From: UBA6115 sp964534515
Lineage (GTDB): Bacteria; Bacillota; Clostridia; Christensenellales; Aristaeellaceae
Assembly: GCA_964534515.1 (NCBI GenBank)
Contig: CAZHPW010000002.1
Span: 1 to 48,923, forward strand
Length of the DNA: 48,923 nucleotides
Direction: 5' to 3'
A model generated the notes under the pieces. That model was not told the DNA's origin. It made no database searches and was given only the letters and a program-made list of their open reading frames with translations. The translations under genes were made by a program, and so were the position numbers. Shown in pieces: positions 32,400 through 40,667 of the stretch (positions are counted from its first letter, which is position 1; each line of letters starts with the position of its first letter).

Positions 32400-33432
32400 G
32401 TTTGATTATGTCCTCCCGGAGGAGCTGATTGCCCAATCCCCGCTACTGAAGCGGGATGAGAGCCGGATGATGGTCGTGAACCGAAACGGCTTTGAAATTG
32501 AGCACCGCCACTTTTTTGACCTGCCGGAGTATCTGAAAGCCGGTGACGTATTGGTGGTCAACCGCAGCCGGGTCATTCCGGCCAGGCTGCTGGGCGTCAA
32601 GGCCGATTCCGGCGTCGCCTGTGAGGTTCTCCTCTTAAAACGCGTGGACAAAGACGATTGGGAAGCACTGGTCAAGCCCGGCAGGCGGCTTAAGCCCGGG
32701 AGCGAGGTTGTCTTTGGCGAGGGCGAACTCAAAGCCACCATTTTAAGCCCGACAGACTTCGGCGGGCGGATTGTTCGCTTTTCCTATGAGGGCATCTTTG
32801 AAGAGGTGCTGGACCGCCTGGGCAGCATGCCGCTTCCCCCCTACATCCATGAGCAATTAAGCGACAAAAACCGCTATCAAACTGTCTACGCCAAGGAAGA
32901 AGGCTCCGCCGCCGCGCCGACAGCCGGCTTGCACTTTACTGATGAGGTCCTGGACACGATCAGGCAAAAAGGCGTGATTGTGACAAGCGTCCTTTTGCAC
33001 GTGGGCCTTGGCACCTTCCGCCCGGTCAAGCACGAGACGGTGGAAGAGCACCAGATGCACGAGGAATGGTATTCTGTGAATCAGGAGACCGCCGACATCA
33101 TCAACCTGGCCAAACAGGAAGGCCGGCGGGTCATCTGCGTGGGCACGACCTGCGTACGCACGCTGGAATCCGTCAGCGATGACAAAGGCCAGGTCGTCCC
33201 CGGCAGCGGAACCACCGCCATCTTCATCACCCCGGGCTACCGCTTCAAGGTGGTGGATGCGCTGTTGACCAATTTCCATTTGCCGCAAAGCACGCTGTTG
33301 ATGCTGGTCTCGGCTTTTATGGGCCGGGAGGAGGCGCTTTTGGCCTACCAGCAGGCGGTTGAGCAGCAATATCGTTTCTTCAGTTTCGGGGACTGCATGC
33401 TCATAGGAGAGGGGCTGGTGAAAAAGACATGA
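32386..33432 (+). CDS. queA: S-adenosylmethionine:tRNA ribosyltransferase-isomerase QueA
   Basis: Builds epoxyqueuosine from preQ1 on tRNA by transferring the ribosyl group of SAM. The 348 residues start MKTSEFDYVLPEELIAQSP and include VLVVNRSRVIPARL, PTAGLHFTDEVL, LHVGLGTFRPV, VGTTCVRTLES and TNFHLPQSTLLML, all family marks. It is the usual partner of ruvB, although no tgt, queG or yajC is next to it here. It overlaps psuK by 4 bases (ATGA). Confidence 0.96.
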   Translation: MKTSEFDYVLPEELIAQSPLLKRDESRMMVVNRNGFEIEHRHFFDLPEYLKAGDVLVVNRSRVIPARLLGVKADSGVACEVLLLKRVDKDDWEALVKPGRRLKPGSEVVFGEGELKATILSPTDFGGRIVRFSYEGIFEEVLDRLGSMPLPPYIHEQLSDKNRYQTVYAKEEGSAAAPTAGLHFTDEVLDTIRQKGVIVTSVLLHVGLGTFRPVKHETVEEHQMHEEWYSVNQETADIINLAKQEGRRVICVGTTCVRTLESVSDDKGQVVPGSGTTAIFITPGYRFKVVDALLTNFHLPQSTLLMLVSAFMGREEALLAYQQAVEQQYRFFSFGDCMLIGEGLVKKT

Positions 33433-34304
33433 GACAAAACGAACTGTCCGGGAAACGGACCAAGGTGCTGTGTATAGGCGGGATGAACATTGACATTCTG
33501 GGCAGCACCGACTGCGCTTTTGTGCAAGGCGACTCACTGACCGGAACCATCCACCTGTCCCCCGGCGGCGTCGCCCACAACATCGCCACCCAACTGGCCA
33601 AGTACAAGGCGCAGGTGGAATTGCTCTGCCCGCTTGGCAATGACGCGTTCAAGGACAGGCTGACTTCCGCCTGCCGGGACGACGGCATCGGGCTGCATTA
33701 TGCCCTGCTGACCAACTACCCCACCCCCACCTACCTGGCCGTGCATGATGACACGGGCGACATGGTGGCCGCGATTAACGACATGCGCGCCATGGACGCC
33801 CTGGACGCGGACGCGGTCTTAAACCAGATTAACTTAATCGGCAATGAGCGCTTTGACGTGGGCATTTTAGACGCCAACCTCAGGGAAGACAGCCTTATCG
33901 CGGCGGCTGGCGCGCTGCATTTTCCGCTGATTGCCGACGCCGTCAGCGCGGTCAAGTGCTACCGCCTGGTGCCCATCCTGCCCCGGCTTTTTGCCATCAA
34001 ACCCAATAAAATGGAAGCCCTGGCCATGACAGGCGAGGACACGGTGGAGAAGGCCGCGGATGCGCTTATCTCAAAGGGCATCGCCCAGGTCTTCATTTCC
34101 CTGGGCAAGGACGGCCTGTATGCCCGTGACCTCACTGAGGCTATCCATTTAGAAGCCCCCGCCCTGCCCATTGTCAACCTGACCGGCGCCGGGGACGCGA
34201 TGACTGCGGGCCTTGCTCTGGGAATCGCCCAGGGGCTGTCGCTTCGGGACACGGCACAACTTGGCATCAACAGCGCGCACGAATATTTAAATCAAAAACT
34301 ATAA
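33429..34304 (+). CDS. psuK: Pseudouridine kinase (PfkB family)
   Basis: Ribokinase-fold kinase expected to phosphorylate pseudouridine to its 5'-phosphate, the substrate of the next gene's product. The 291 residues show VLCIGGMNIDILG, HLSPGGVAHNIATQLAK, the AIKPNKMEA stretch, and the catalytic TGAGDAMTAGLALG with the base Asp. The specificity comes from the psuG neighbour 23 bases downstream, since PfkB sequences alone do not settle substrate. The start overlaps the queA stop by 4 bases. Confidence 0.9.
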   Translation: MRQNELSGKRTKVLCIGGMNIDILGSTDCAFVQGDSLTGTIHLSPGGVAHNIATQLAKYKAQVELLCPLGNDAFKDRLTSACRDDGIGLHYALLTNYPTPTYLAVHDDTGDMVAAINDMRAMDALDADAVLNQINLIGNERFDVGILDANLREDSLIAAAGALHFPLIADAVSAVKCYRLVPILPRLFAIKPNKMEALAMTGEDTVEKAADALISKGIAQVFISLGKDGLYARDLTEAIHLEAPALPIVNLTGAGDAMTAGLALGIAQGLSLRDTAQLGINSAHEYLNQKL

Positions 34305-34327
34305 AGATTAAAGAAGAGGTAAAAGGT

Positions 34328-35236
34328 ATGAATCGCTATCTTCAGATTTCCCCCAAGGTTCAAAAGGCGTTAAACCAGGGCAAGCCCGTCATCGCGCTGG
34401 AGAGCACCATCATCAGCCACGGCATGCCCTACCCCAAGAACGTGGAAACAGCGCTGCTTTGTGAAAAGGTGGCGCGGGAAAACGGCGCTGAGCCGGCCAC
34501 CATCGCGGTCATCGGCGGAAAACTGTGCGCGGGGCTGACCGAGGAGCAGATTGAATACCTGGGCAAGGCCGGCTCCAGCATGACCAAGGCCAGCAGGCGG
34601 GATTTGCCGCTGCTCATCGCGCGGAAGATGGACGGCGCCACGACCGTGGCCGCCACCATGATTATCGCGGCCTTGGCCGGCATCCGCGTCTTCGCGACCG
34701 GCGGCGTGGGCGGCGTGCACCGCGGCGCTGAAACCAGCATGGACATCTCCGCCGACCTGGAGGAATTGGCCATGACCCCGGTGGCCGTCGTCTGCGCGGG
34801 CGCGAAGAGCATTCTGGATTTGGGGCTGACGCTTGAATACCTGGAGACCAAGGGCGTGCCGGTCGTTGGGTACAAGACCGATGAATTACCCGCCTTTTAT
34901 ACCAACCATTCTGATTTTAATGTGCCCCTGCGCGCGGACACGGTGGAAGAAATCGCGGGCGCGATTGACGTGATGAAGGGTATCGCCTACAAGGGCGGCA
35001 TGCTCATCACCAACCCCATCCCCGAGGAATACGCGATGCCCAAGGACACCATCAACAAGGCCATTGAGCAAGCCTTGTCTGACGCCAACAAGGATGGCAT
35101 CAAAGGAAAAGAAGTCACCCCCTATCTCTTGGCGCGCGTGGTCGAGTTGACAGGCGGGGACTCCTTAAAGTCCAATATTCAGTTGGTGCTCAACAACGTC
35201 AAGCTGGCCGCGCAAATCGCGGCGGCGATGGACTAA
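34328..35236 (+). CDS. psuG: Pseudouridine-5'-phosphate glycosidase
   Basis: Cleaves the C-C glycosidic bond of pseudouridine 5'-phosphate to uracil and ribose 5-phosphate. The 302 residues carry ALESTIISHGMPYPKN, IGGKLCAGL, TTVAATMIIA, FATGGVGGVHRGAE with the active-site region, VCAGAKSILDLGLTLEYLET, and ITNPIPEEYAMP. Length matches the family. With psuK it forms a pathway that salvages the pseudouridine released by RNA turnover. Its 3' end overlaps the tail of the opposing HD gene by 4 bases and no terminator is visible. Confidence 0.96.
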   Translation: MNRYLQISPKVQKALNQGKPVIALESTIISHGMPYPKNVETALLCEKVARENGAEPATIAVIGGKLCAGLTEEQIEYLGKAGSSMTKASRRDLPLLIARKMDGATTVAATMIIAALAGIRVFATGGVGGVHRGAETSMDISADLEELAMTPVAVVCAGAKSILDLGLTLEYLETKGVPVVGYKTDELPAFYTNHSDFNVPLRADTVEEIAGAIDVMKGIAYKGGMLITNPIPEEYAMPKDTINKAIEQALSDANKDGIKGKEVTPYLLARVVELTGGDSLKSNIQLVLNNVKLAAQIAAAMD

Positions 35237-35835
35237 TCCAGGAGCCCCAAGACAATCTCGTCCTTAAACAAGTGATAAAGGTTTTGGCCGGTCTTCCGGT
35301 CAAAATCTTTTTTGATATCAAGGAAGGCCTGCCATTTGGGGACGGAGGACGCGTGAACGCCGTGGCGCAGGGCAACATCCATCAGGCGCACTTGCAACAC
35401 CGTGACCCGGTCAGGCAGGCACAGGGCGTCACACAGTTGAATCAGGCGCAATTCATCGTCGTATTCCACCTGGTCAAGCAATTTGGCTATGCGTTCAACC
35501 TCATCCTGGCTGACGTCAAACTTGCCGTTATAGGCCTCAATGGTCTGGTAGGGAAAGGAGTGCGTCAGACAGGCCAGGGCGACGTCGGTGTAGCCTTTTT
35601 CCATCATGAGGTCATAGCCGGCGCTCACATGCTTAAAATCCACCACGCCGACATAACGGCCAATGTCATGCAAGAGGCCCATCACTTCCAGCTTGTTGGC
35701 GTTCATGCCGGCGGCCTTGGCGATGGTCTTGGCGGCACGGGACACAGTGCGGCAATGGTTCCCCCATTTGCCTGGGTTCTTCAAAAGCGCCCAGTCAAGG
35801 ATGCGGTGCGCCTCATGGATGTCTGGACAGGTCAT
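35233..35835 (-). CDS. HD-domain phosphohydrolase of unknown substrate
   Basis: A 200-residue single-domain HD protein: HCRTVSRAAKTIAKAAGM supplies the first His, LEVMGLLHDIGRYVG the His-Asp pair, LTHSFP a further His, and LIQLCDAL the last Asp. Relatives act on nucleotides or phosphodiesters; nothing here fixes the substrate. Two adjacent ATGs exist; 35835 lies six bases after AGGAGG while 35838 leaves only three. It comes after the rpsT terminator on the same strand and is convergent with psuG. Confidence 0.8.
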   Translation of the reverse strand: MTCPDIHEAHRILDWALLKNPGKWGNHCRTVSRAAKTIAKAAGMNANKLEVMGLLHDIGRYVGVVDFKHVSAGYDLMMEKGYTDVALACLTHSFPYQTIEAYNGKFDVSQDEVERIAKLLDQVEYDDELRLIQLCDALCLPDRVTVLQVRLMDVALRHGVHASSVPKWQAFLDIKKDFDRKTGQNLYHLFKDEIVLGLLD

Positions 35836-35859
35836 CATGTCCCTCCTTTTTCAAGGTAT

Positions 35860-35881
35860 AAAAAAAGCCGCGATTGCGGCA
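35860..35881 (-). terminator. Intrinsic terminator after rpsT
   Basis: A GCCGC/GCGGC stem (35867-35871 with 35876-35880) and a 4-base loop, followed by seven Ts on the minus strand, 15 bases after the rpsT stop. The HD gene lies just beyond and may be read through. Confidence 0.88.
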
Positions 35882-35895
35882 TTTAGAACTGAACC

Positions 35896-36159
35896 TTAGG
35901 CCTGGGTCTTGTTCAGAGCGAGGGCCATGCGGGCCTTCTTGCGGTTGGCGGTGTTCTTGTGCAGAACGCCTTTGGCCACGGCGCGGTCCAGGGCGCTGGA
36001 CGCGGCGCTGAGCTTTTCGGGCGCGGCAGTCAAATCAGCGTTGAGCGCAAGGGTATATTTTTTCACGGCGGTTTTCACCCCGGTTTTCACCATGCGGTTG
36101 CGCAGGTTCTTCTTCTTGTTGACCCGGACGCGCTTTTCCGATGAACGGATGTTTGGCAA
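35896..36159 (-). CDS. rpsT: 30S ribosomal protein S20
   Basis: Binds 16S rRNA early in small subunit assembly. The 87 residues are rich in Lys and Arg, start MPNIRSSEKRVRVNKKKNLRN, and include AVAKGVLHKNTANRKKARMA, the S20 signature. The start codon is TTG at 36159, with AGGAGG upstream and no ATG available. E. coli rpsT also begins with UUG and is autoregulated through it, so the rare start may be functional. Confidence 0.97.
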   Translation of the reverse strand: MPNIRSSEKRVRVNKKKNLRNRMVKTGVKTAVKKYTLALNADLTAAPEKLSAASSALDRAVAKGVLHKNTANRKKARMALALNKTQA

Positions 36160-36197
36160 CTTACTTCACCTCCTGCCTTGCCGATTAAGCACGATAG

Positions 36198-36226
36198 AGT
36201 TTAACACATGATTTGCCGTTCCGCAA
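36198..36226 (-). promoter_or_regulatory. Sigma-A-type promoter for rpsT
   Basis: Minus strand TTGCGG (36226-36221), 17 bases, TAAACT (36203-36198), giving a leader of about 30 bases. It is divergent from the phoH promoter. Confidence 0.65.
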
Positions 36227-36316
36227 GCGAATTTTTTCCAAAAATCAGAACATTTTCAAGGATGAAGCAAATTCCGCCTCCAAAGCTGCGAAAGCGCTCG
36301 GGAAAAGGGCGGTTTC

Positions 36317-36345
36317 TTGCGCCTGAACGCGTTTGGGTGTATGAT
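36317..36345 (+). promoter_or_regulatory. Sigma-A-type promoter for the phoH operon
   Basis: TTGCGC (36317-36322), 17 bases, TATGAT (36340-36345). AAAGGAG follows at 36381-36387. Bases 36227-36316 between the two divergent promoters show nothing that I can name. Confidence 0.65.
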
Positions 36346-36399
36346 AGTCTGGTATTTATGTTCCCTACTTTGGTTATTTGAAAGGAGAGTCTGCACGAC

Positions 36400-37358
36400 T
36401 TGTCAGTCCCTTTGGAAGCTTTTGATTCCTGTGTTGCGCTGTTTGGCTTAAACGACCGCAACATTCGTATATTGGAGGAGGCCTTAAAAGTCTCTGTTCA
36501 TCTGCGCGACAACGAGCTTCATGTCTCAGGCGCGGAAGAAAACACAAAGATTGCCGAAAAGGTCATTGAGGAATTGCTGTCCCTGCTCAACGCAGGAGAG
36601 CACATTGATGAATCCCGCGTGCGCTACCTGGTGTCTTTGGGCCAGCAAAACCGCCTGGAAACAAGCGAAGGCCTGTCCAGTGAGACCGTGGCCTACACCT
36701 ATCGCGGCAAGCGCATCGTATCCAAGACCGAGGGCCAGCGCCGCTATGTAAAGGCGGTGCGCTCCTCCGGCTTAACCCTGTCTGTCGGCCCCGCCGGCAC
36801 CGGCAAAACCTTCCTGGCCATCGCCATGGCCGCCGTCGCCTACCGGAACAAAGAGGTGGAGCGGCTCATATTAACCAGGCCTGCGGTTGAAGCCGGGGAG
36901 AAACTGGGCTTTTTGCCCGGTGACCTGGTGCAGAAGATTGACCCCTACCTGCGCCCGCTGTATGACGCGCTGTATGAAATCATGGGCATTGAAGCCTACC
37001 AGAGAATGTTTGAGCGCGGCGCGATTGAGGTAGCCCCGCTGGCTTTCATGCGCGGGAGAACCCTAAACGACGCCTTTATCATCCTGGATGAGGCGCAGAA
37101 CACCACGCCGGAGCAAATGAAGATGTTCCTAACCCGTATGGGCCGCAACGCCCGCTGCGTGNNNNNNNNNNCCCCTCCCAGATTGACCTGCCCACCTCCC
37201 GCCGCTCCGGTCTGATGGTCGCCCTTGACGTTCTAAAGGATGTTGAAGGCGTCAGCATCGTCCACCTGGGCAATGAGGACGTGGTGCGAAACGACCTGGT
37301 GGCGCGGATTGTCCGCGCCTATGAGGCCTACGAAAAGGGAAGTAACGGCCATGCATGA
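36400..37358 (+). CDS. PhoH family ATPase (PhoH-like/YbeZ type), interrupted by an assembly gap
   Basis: Predicted RNA-associated NTPase of the PhoH/YbeZ group, paired with YbeY in many bacteria. It has an N-terminal KH-like region (about 1-75), YRGKRIVSKTEGQRRYV, Walker A GPAGTGKT, TRPAVEAGEKLGFLPGD, and Walker B FIILDEAQNTTPEQMKMFLTRMG. Ten Ns follow at 37162-37171, and then the frame of SQIDLPTSRRSGL runs to the TGA at 37356. The two halves are in different frames across the Ns, but the family motif VVTGDPSQ fits if 11 bases are missing rather than 10, so the gene is probably intact. The TTG start at 36400 has a long 12-base spacing to AAAGGAG and is uncertain. It overlaps pgpH by 8 bases. 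Confidence 0.9.
37162..37171. other. Assembly gap of 10 Ns inside phoH
   Basis: Ten consecutive Ns, probably a fixed-length placeholder. Flanking codons are ...RNARCV before and (D)PSQIDLP after. The missing residues are likely V-T-G and part of D, which needs 11 bases. Confidence 0.98.
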
Positions 37359-39783
37359 GATTCCTTTCAAGAAAACGGAAAAACCAACCGGCGGCTTCTT
37401 TAGCCGCCTGATTGGCTTTACCCGCTCAAAGGCCTTTGCCCAGGGATTGATTGTTGCTCTTGGGTCACTTTTGTGCATTGCCATCTTCATGATTACCATC
37501 ACCCCCAAGCGTTACAACCTCTATACCGGCATGGTGCCCAACCAGACCATCGCCGCGAACAAGGACGTTGAGGATGAACTGACCACCAAGCGCAACCGCG
37601 AGGCCGCGGCTGACGCCGTCACGCCGATTTATCATTTCCAGGACGGGGTGACCGAGATGGTCATGCTGTCTTTGGACAATGTCTACGCGCAGCTATTGGA
37701 AGTGCGCCAGTACGCCCAATCCCTGCCCGAGTACAACACCAGCCGCACCTATACGGTTGAGGAATACGACACCGCGCGGGATTTCCTGACCCTGGTGGAT
37801 TTACAGGATTTCCAGTTGACCACCCTCATGAACGCCACACCGGAGCAGATTGAGGAAATGCACGCGGCGCTCTCCCCAGCCATCCGCAACACCATGCAGG
37901 GCAACGTGACCCAGGGCCAGGAATCCATCGCCATCACGGCCATCATGCAGGTGGTTGGCTTTAAGACCAATGTGAGCCTGCTGCAAAACCTGGTGCTGCC
38001 CATTTTGCGGGAAATCATCCTGCCCAACATGGTGGTGGATGAGGAAGCGACCGAGACCGCCAGACAGACAGCGTACAATGCGGTAGAGCCCGTCATCTAC
38101 AAGCAGGGTCAGAACATCGTCGTCGCGGGCGAAGGCCGCATCCGCGAAAACCAGATTGCCATTTTAAACAGCCTGGGGCTACTCAGCGATAACTCCATTG
38201 ACTACACCATGTACATCGGGGCCGCCGCCCTGGTCTTGGGCCTGCTGATGCTTTTGGCCGGCTGCCTGGCCCTGTTCGCCGGCCGCTTGTACAAAGACAT
38301 CAAGCGCCTGGCCATTATCTACCTGGTCATCATCATGACCATGCTGTTGAGTTTGCTGGCCAAGTCCATTGACATCACCTATTTCGCGCCGCTGATTTTG
38401 CCCTTCATGCTCTTAACCGTCACCCTGGGCGTCTTCTCCGGCCTGGTGGTCGGCGTGTTCACCACGCTCATCACCGTGCTGATGCTGACAAACGGCGCCG
38501 CGGGCAGCAACACCGACCTCATTAACCTCTTGGTCATGTCCCTGGTCTCAGGCTCCCTGGCCGGCATGATGCTGCACAAGAAATATGAACGCTCTTCCAT
38601 CCTCTTCGCAGGCGCCCTGGCCAGCGTCGCCAGCTTCCTGGTCGTTTTCTGCCTGGGGCTGATGACCAGCATGTCCCTGCGCGCCACCGCCAACAAGGCG
38701 CTGTACGCGATGGCGGGCACCGCCATCAACGCGCTGCTCTGCCTGTCGCTGCAGCCGGCGATTGAGTCCATCTTTAACCTGCCAACGCCTATGAGGCTCC
38801 TGGACCTGACCAACCCCAACCACCCGCTTTTGCGCAGGCTGCTGTTGGAGGCGCCGGGCACCTATCACCACAGCATCATTATCGCGAACCTCGCCGAGGC
38901 CGCGGCCGAAGCCATCGGCGCCAACCCGCTTTTGGCGCGTGCCGGCGCGTATTTCCATGACATCGGTAAACTCAAACGCCCCCTGTACTTCAAGGAAAAC
39001 CAGATTGGCGCTGGCAACATTCATGACACCACCGACCCGCAGGTGTCCGCCGCTATCATTATCGCCCATGTCAGGGAGGGCCTGGCCCTGGCCAAACAGC
39101 ACCGCCTGCCCTATGAAATCCAGCAGATCATCGCCGAGCACCATGGCGATTCCCTGGTGGCGTATTTCTACAACAAGGCGCTGAAGACCGCCGGGGACAA
39201 GCCTGTGGACGAGGCGGACTTCCGCTATCCCGGCGTCCCCCCGCAGACCGCTGAGGGCGCCTTGGTCATGATTTGCGATACGGTGGAAGCAGCTATTAGA
39301 AGTCTCAGCAACCCAACCACAGACGAAATTGTTGCCTTTATCGGGGAACTCATCCAGAAAAAAGTGCAGTCCGGCATGCTGGTCAACTCCCCCCTGACCT
39401 TGAAACAGCTGGATATGATTCGGGACAGCTGCGCGTCCGTCATCTACGGCGTGTTCCATGAGCGCATTGAATACCCCAACGCCGTTGACAAATTGCCGCC
39501 GGCTGAGCGCCTGGTGGCCTTGCTGCAGCAGATGCGCAGCAACAACAAGGCAAAGCCGGGCGCCTACCCGCAGATTCACGTGCCCACGCCGCATTCCTCC
39601 GAGATTGACATCATCAGCCCGCCGGTTCCCGTCCATACGCCCGTCAAGCCCATGAGCGATGAAGCGGTCAAGCCCGCAGCGCCTGTTACGGCAACAGCGC
39701 CGGTCACGCCGGTTACAGCCACGGCACCGGTTATGCCAGTTACCCCACCGGCGCCCGCAACCTCGCCCGAAACCAAGCCATGA
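37351..39783 (+). CDS. pgpH: PgpH/YqfF-type cyclic di-AMP phosphodiesterase (7TM-HD)
   Basis: Membrane phosphodiesterase family that hydrolyses c-di-AMP, a regulator of wall, potassium and osmotic balance. The 810 residues have a first membrane segment (about 29-50), a large extracellular 7TMR-HDED domain (about 51-285), six to seven membrane segments (about 290-475), and a cytoplasmic HD domain with YHHSIIIANLAE, FHDIGK (His536-Asp537), IIAEHHGD and VMICDTVEAA. A tail of about 60 residues rich in Pro, Thr, Ala and Val (TAPVTPVTATAPV) is an added low-complexity segment. The ATG at 37351 overlaps phoH by 8 bases; the longer frame runs inside phoH. Confidence 0.93.
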   Translation: MHEIPFKKTEKPTGGFFSRLIGFTRSKAFAQGLIVALGSLLCIAIFMITITPKRYNLYTGMVPNQTIAANKDVEDELTTKRNREAAADAVTPIYHFQDGVTEMVMLSLDNVYAQLLEVRQYAQSLPEYNTSRTYTVEEYDTARDFLTLVDLQDFQLTTLMNATPEQIEEMHAALSPAIRNTMQGNVTQGQESIAITAIMQVVGFKTNVSLLQNLVLPILREIILPNMVVDEEATETARQTAYNAVEPVIYKQGQNIVVAGEGRIRENQIAILNSLGLLSDNSIDYTMYIGAAALVLGLLMLLAGCLALFAGRLYKDIKRLAIIYLVIIMTMLLSLLAKSIDITYFAPLILPFMLLTVTLGVFSGLVVGVFTTLITVLMLTNGAAGSNTDLINLLVMSLVSGSLAGMMLHKKYERSSILFAGALASVASFLVVFCLGLMTSMSLRATANKALYAMAGTAINALLCLSLQPAIESIFNLPTPMRLLDLTNPNHPLLRRLLLEAPGTYHHSIIIANLAEAAAEAIGANPLLARAGAYFHDIGKLKRPLYFKENQIGAGNIHDTTDPQVSAAIIIAHVREGLALAKQHRLPYEIQQIIAEHHGDSLVAYFYNKALKTAGDKPVDEADFRYPGVPPQTAEGALVMICDTVEAAIRSLSNPTTDEIVAFIGELIQKKVQSGMLVNSPLTLKQLDMIRDSCASVIYGVFHERIEYPNAVDKLPPAERLVALLQQMRSNNKAKPGAYPQIHVPTPHSSEIDIISPPVPVHTPVKPMSDEAVKPAAPVTATAPVTPVTATAPVMPVTPPAPATSPETKP

Positions 39784-40667
39784 TAGAGGTTCATCATCTG
39801 CTGGATACGCCGCTTGAAATGGACGACGCGGTGTTTGAAAAGGCGGCAAAGGCCTGCTTTCAGGTCATTGGCTTAAAGAAACCCGCCACGCTCAGCCTCA
39901 GCCTGACAGACGGCCCGGGCATCCGGGAAGTGAACCGGGAATGGCGAAACAAGGACGAGGCTACCGATGTGCTCAGCTTTCCATCCATGACTTTGAGCCC
40001 GCAATCCCTTTATGACGAGAACAGCGCCCAGGCCCTGGCCGCCTATGACAGCGAAGCCAAGGCCATTTATCTGGGCGATATACTCATCAATGTCGACCGC
40101 GCGCGCGAACAGGCGCAAGCTTACCATCACCCTTTTTTTCGGGAGATGACTTATCTGTTCGTTCACGGGGTATTCCATTTACTGGGTTATGACCACATGT
40201 TGAAGGAGGACCAGCAAGCGATGCGCGAACAGGAAGAAAAGGCGCTTAACACGGCTTTCCCCAAGCAAACAAGCGATGAACAGCTGCTCAAACTGGCGCG
40301 TGAGGCCAGGCAAAGCGCCTATGTGCCCTATTCCCGCTACCGGGTGGGCGCGGCTCTCCTGGCCAAGGATGGCAGGGTGTATACCGGGTGCAACATTGAG
40401 AACGCTTCCTTTGGGCTCACCAATTGCGCGGAGCGCACCGCGGTCTTCAAGGCCGTCAGCGAGGGCAACAAGGATTTTACCACTATTGCTATCGCCGCTG
40501 ACAACACCGCGCCCTGGCCCTGCGGCGCCTGCCGCCAGGTGATGAGCGAGTTCGCGCCCAACCTGCGCGTGCTGGTCACCTGGGAGGACGGCCAGGTTGA
40601 GGAAACCACGCTGTCCAAATTATTGCCCCACAGTTTCTTGAATTTTACGGAGGATGAAAATGGCTGA
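39780..40667 (+). CDS. Fusion protein: endoribonuclease YbeY plus cytidine deaminase
   Basis: One open frame of 295 residues joins two enzymes normally encoded separately. Residues 1-155 are YbeY, the metalloendonuclease for 16S rRNA 3'-end maturation, with NKDEATDVLSFP and the zinc motif His129-x3-His133-x5-His139 (HGVFHLLGYDH). Residues 165-295 are a homotetramer-type cytidine deaminase: YVPYSRYRVGAAL, GCNIENASFG, C216-A-E218 and P247-C248-x2-C251. All catalytic and zinc residues are present in both. The usual clostridial order is ybeY-dgkA-cdd-era; dgkA is missing here and the outer genes are fused. The start overlaps the pgpH stop by 4 bases, and its end overlaps era by 8. Confidence 0.92.
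   Translation: MIEVHHLLDTPLEMDDAVFEKAAKACFQVIGLKKPATLSLSLTDGPGIREVNREWRNKDEATDVLSFPSMTLSPQSLYDENSAQALAAYDSEAKAIYLGDILINVDRAREQAQAYHHPFFREMTYLFVHGVFHLLGYDHMLKEDQQAMREQEEKALNTAFPKQTSDEQLLKLAREARQSAYVPYSRYRVGAALLAKDGRVYTGCNIENASFGLTNCAERTAVFKAVSEGNKDFTTIAIAADNTAPWPCGACRQVMSEFAPNLRVLVTWEDGQVEETTLSKLLPHSFLNFTEDENG

Noticed and set aside
37140..37200. phoH as a frameshifted pseudogene
   Set aside because: The frame change coincides exactly with a run of Ns, and the family motif fits when one more base is added, so it is an assembly artefact.
38548..39849. Open frame of 433 codons on the minus strand opposite pgpH
   Set aside because: Antisense to well-supported membrane and HD domains. Its protein is rich in Arg, Gly and His in the manner of shadow frames, with no ribosome site.
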